From Gemmatimonadales bacterium UBA2982 (GTDB taxonomy: Bacteria > Gemmatimonadota > Gemmatimonadetes > Longimicrobiales > Gaopeijiaceae): 15,317 nt of DNA. Under the pieces are notes generated by a model, which made no database searches, was not told the DNA's origin, and saw only the letters and a list, made by a program, of their open reading frames with translations. The DNA lies in contig DEAM01000017.1 of assembly GCA_002347035.1 (NCBI GenBank), positions 1 through 15,317 on the forward strand. Direction: 5' to 3'. Positions 14,062 through 15,317 of this stretch are shown one piece after another. Made by a program: the position numbers and the translations under genes. Position 1 is the first letter of the stretch. The number at the start of each line of letters is the position of its first letter.

Positions 14062-15008
14062 CAGAAGTCACCTACGAATGTGATTTCCGGAATGAGTTCG
14101 TAGCCAGTCTCTTGGGCTACGGTGTCCCTTGCCAGGTCGATCAACCTTAGAACTTCGCTGGCTTTAGCACCTCCTAGGTTCACTATGATGTTAGCGTGCT
14201 TATGAAAAATGCCCGCCTTCCCATGCACGTGCCCTTTGAGGCCACATTCGTCAATGAGCCTCCCTGCGCCAATTCCTTCGATCTTCTTAAAAATCGACCC
14301 GACACAAGGGTAAAGCCAAAGGTCAGGGTGCCTCTCGTCTCTCCAAGCAAGGTTTTCCCTAATGACTCTTTGGAGTTCTTCAAGAGGGGTTGGGTTGAGG
14401 TGGAACGTAGCAGATAGCACTACGTCGCTCTGTTCATGTAGGATGCTGTGGTCGTAGCCAAATCTGAAGTACTCTACGGGGACAGTTCTGCGATTTCCAT
14501 CCCACGTTAGGATCTCTGCAGACTCCAAGAACTCCTCTATGAAAACCGTACGCTCGCGCTCTGGAGCAGGGGATAGGAAATGAAGGTTTTGCCACAGTGC
14601 GCCACCCACAGTACTTGGGATTCCGACAAAATGATGAAGTCCACCAAGCTCGCGAGACACGGTGGCATCAATGAGATCAGGAAAAGTGTCTACGCCTGCA
14701 CCAGCTATTACTCTTTCGGAATCAAGAAAATCGATACCACCCACCTCAGACCGAATTACGAGGCCGCGGTATCCTTTGTCCGCTACTAGGATGTTAGCCC
14801 CCCGGCCGAGCAAGAAGTAAGGTATTTCGAGAGCTTTAGCGATCTGTATCGCTCGAACGAGCTCGTCGGCCGTAGTTGCCCGGTAGAGGAGGTCAGCGGG
14901 ACCGCCCACCCTGAAGGTTGTTAATGGTGCGAGTGGAACATTTCGCTCCAGTCGAGCCACTCCAAGCTCGTTTTCGAGAGCTTGGAGCATATCGGGTTTG
15001 GGCATCAT
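14061..15008 (-). CDS. murB: UDP-N-acetylenolpyruvoylglucosamine reductase
   Basis: This 315-residue flavoenzyme reduces UDP-GlcNAc-enolpyruvate to UDP-MurNAc in the cytosolic phase of peptidoglycan synthesis. The FAD domain shows TTFRVGGPADL (30-40), LLGRGANILVADKGYRGLVI (66-85) and VGIPSTVGGALWQN (128-141). The C-terminal domain shows GSIFKK (237-242) with the proton-donor Ser238, HKHANIIVNLGGAKASEV (269-286) and the glutamate of PEITF (Glu308). Where many MurB proteins have FGYRDS, this one has FGYDHS (183-188), so the active-site Arg is not in its usual place. An extra loop of about 15 residues (145-160, SPAPERERTVFIEE) follows the VGG motif. Both features recall a lineage-specific MurB subtype. 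ATG at 15008 or 15005; no strong ribosome site. Confidence 0.9.
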   Translation of the reverse strand: MMPKPDMLQALENELGVARLERNVPLAPLTTFRVGGPADLLYRATTADELVRAIQIAKALEIPYFLLGRGANILVADKGYRGLVIRSEVGGIDFLDSERVIAGAGVDTFPDLIDATVSRELGGLHHFVGIPSTVGGALWQNLHFLSPAPERERTVFIEEFLESAEILTWDGNRRTVPVEYFRFGYDHSILHEQSDVVLSATFHLNPTPLEELQRVIRENLAWRDERHPDLWLYPCVGSIFKKIEGIGAGRLIDECGLKGHVHGKAGIFHKHANIIVNLGGAKASEVLRLIDLARDTVAQETGYELIPEITFVGDF

Positions 15009-15026
15009 CGGGTCAAGTGTCCGGAA

Positions 15027-15044
15027 AGCTCCTGAAGCTCCTGA
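15027..15044. repeat. Two tandem copies of a 9-bp unit
   Basis: AGCTCCTGA occurs twice head to tail with no mismatch. On the minus strand each copy reads TCAGGAGCT, carrying an AGGAG core upstream of murB. The nearer core is about 20 nt from the murB ATG, further than a normal ribosome site. Confidence 0.6.
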
Positions 15045-15076
15045 ATCGAAGGAGTAGAGACAAAGATAGTCGGGCT

Positions 15077-15317
15077 CTAGAGGCCGTGGTACCGCCTGGA
15101 CAAGGGGATTGCAGGGACTATGCCAAGCGTGAGGTATTGAGCAGGAAGAACGAAAAAATCACTTCCGATACGGGTGAAGTAAAGCTGTTTCCATGTGCTG
15201 CCGTAAGTGAAGGCGACGTCCGTAAGGTCGAAGTCCACAAGAGGATCAGGATTCAAAAAGTCACCAAGAACTACTTCCGGGTCCGTCGGTTCTTGAATGA
15301 TATGTGCTAATAGTATT
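15077..15317 (-). CDS. Partial frame, possible multiheme cytochrome c fragment
   Basis: A minus-strand frame enters from the right edge and stays open for 80 codons to TAG at 15077-15079. It reads ...HIIQEPTDPEVVLGDF, then DLTDVAFTYGSTWKQLYF, then TRIGSDFFVLPAQ. This resembles a segment of multiheme c-type cytochrome proteins that I recall with patterns like VLGDF, TYGS.WKQRYFT and D.YFPLPAQW. In those proteins the chain goes on well beyond LPAQ, with more haem-binding sites. Here it ends after about 19 unlike residues (YLTLGIVPAIPLSRRYHGL), and no CxxCH motif is visible. The gene may therefore be frameshifted or truncated, or may be a family member with a short end. The upstream part is outside the window. 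Confidence 0.5.
   Translation of the reverse strand, partial: ILLAHIIQEPTDPEVVLGDFLNPDPLVDFDLTDVAFTYGSTWKQLYFTRIGSDFFVLPAQYLTLGIVPAIPLSRRYHGL

Noticed and set aside
14918..15310. Plus-strand open frame of 130 codons at the right edge
   Set aside because: It lies antisense to the start of murB and to the cytochrome-like frame, which have recognisable protein motifs; its own product shows none.
1..15317. Mobile elements, CRISPR arrays, phage genes or toxin-antitoxin pairs
   Set aside because: I saw no transposase, integrase, regularly spaced repeats or small toxin-like gene pairs; composition is even along the window.

Overview
The window looks like chromosomal sequence from a Gram-negative (diderm) bacterium. 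It encodes a tripartite RND efflux pump with a TolC-type outer-membrane channel, several exported proteins with Sec signal peptides, and MurB. Base composition is near 50% GC and even along the window; no transposase, integrase, phage gene or CRISPR array is visible. The creatininase-like protein, the MurB subtype and the 169-residue unknown protein recall Gemmatimonadota or neighbouring phyla. That placement rests on remembered protein families, not on a search, and is weak.

Left part (1-2368): the 3' end of a tRNA gene on the plus strand is followed by four minus-strand genes. These are a DsrE-like small protein with a CxxC motif, adenine phosphoribosyltransferase (apt), an exported creatininase-family protein with altered metal ligands, and a short GGQ-domain ribosome-rescue factor. 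They are separated by 75-100 nt and are a loose run rather than a tight operon.

Middle (2493-5249): a plus-strand pair consists of an AI-2E/PerM-type membrane protein overlapping by 8 nt a conserved protein of unknown function. It converges on a minus-strand YheT-type alpha/beta hydrolase.

Core (5326-12960): a five-gene plus-strand operon runs TetR regulator, TolC-like channel, periplasmic adaptor, a 1147-residue RND permease, and an exported alpha/beta hydrolase. Gaps are 13, 20, 7 and 2 nt. The TetR gene has a promoter-like element placed so that its mRNA would be leaderless, and a palindromic TTATAA repeat sits in the divergent promoter region. The permease has two apparent extra membrane segments between TM6 and TM7 and a glycine-rich periplasmic insert. 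This operon is the best candidate for an unusual system, as an efflux pump co-transcribed with a periplasmic hydrolase.

Right part (12985-15317): an orphan dTDP-4-dehydrorhamnose 3,5-epimerase (rfbC) with complete catalytic residues may be read with the efflux operon. It converges on a minus-strand pair, murB and a YiiD-type thioesterase, which overlap by 1 nt. At the right edge a minus-strand frame with no visible start resembles part of a multiheme cytochrome protein and appears cut short.

No stretch over 300 bases lacks a gene.
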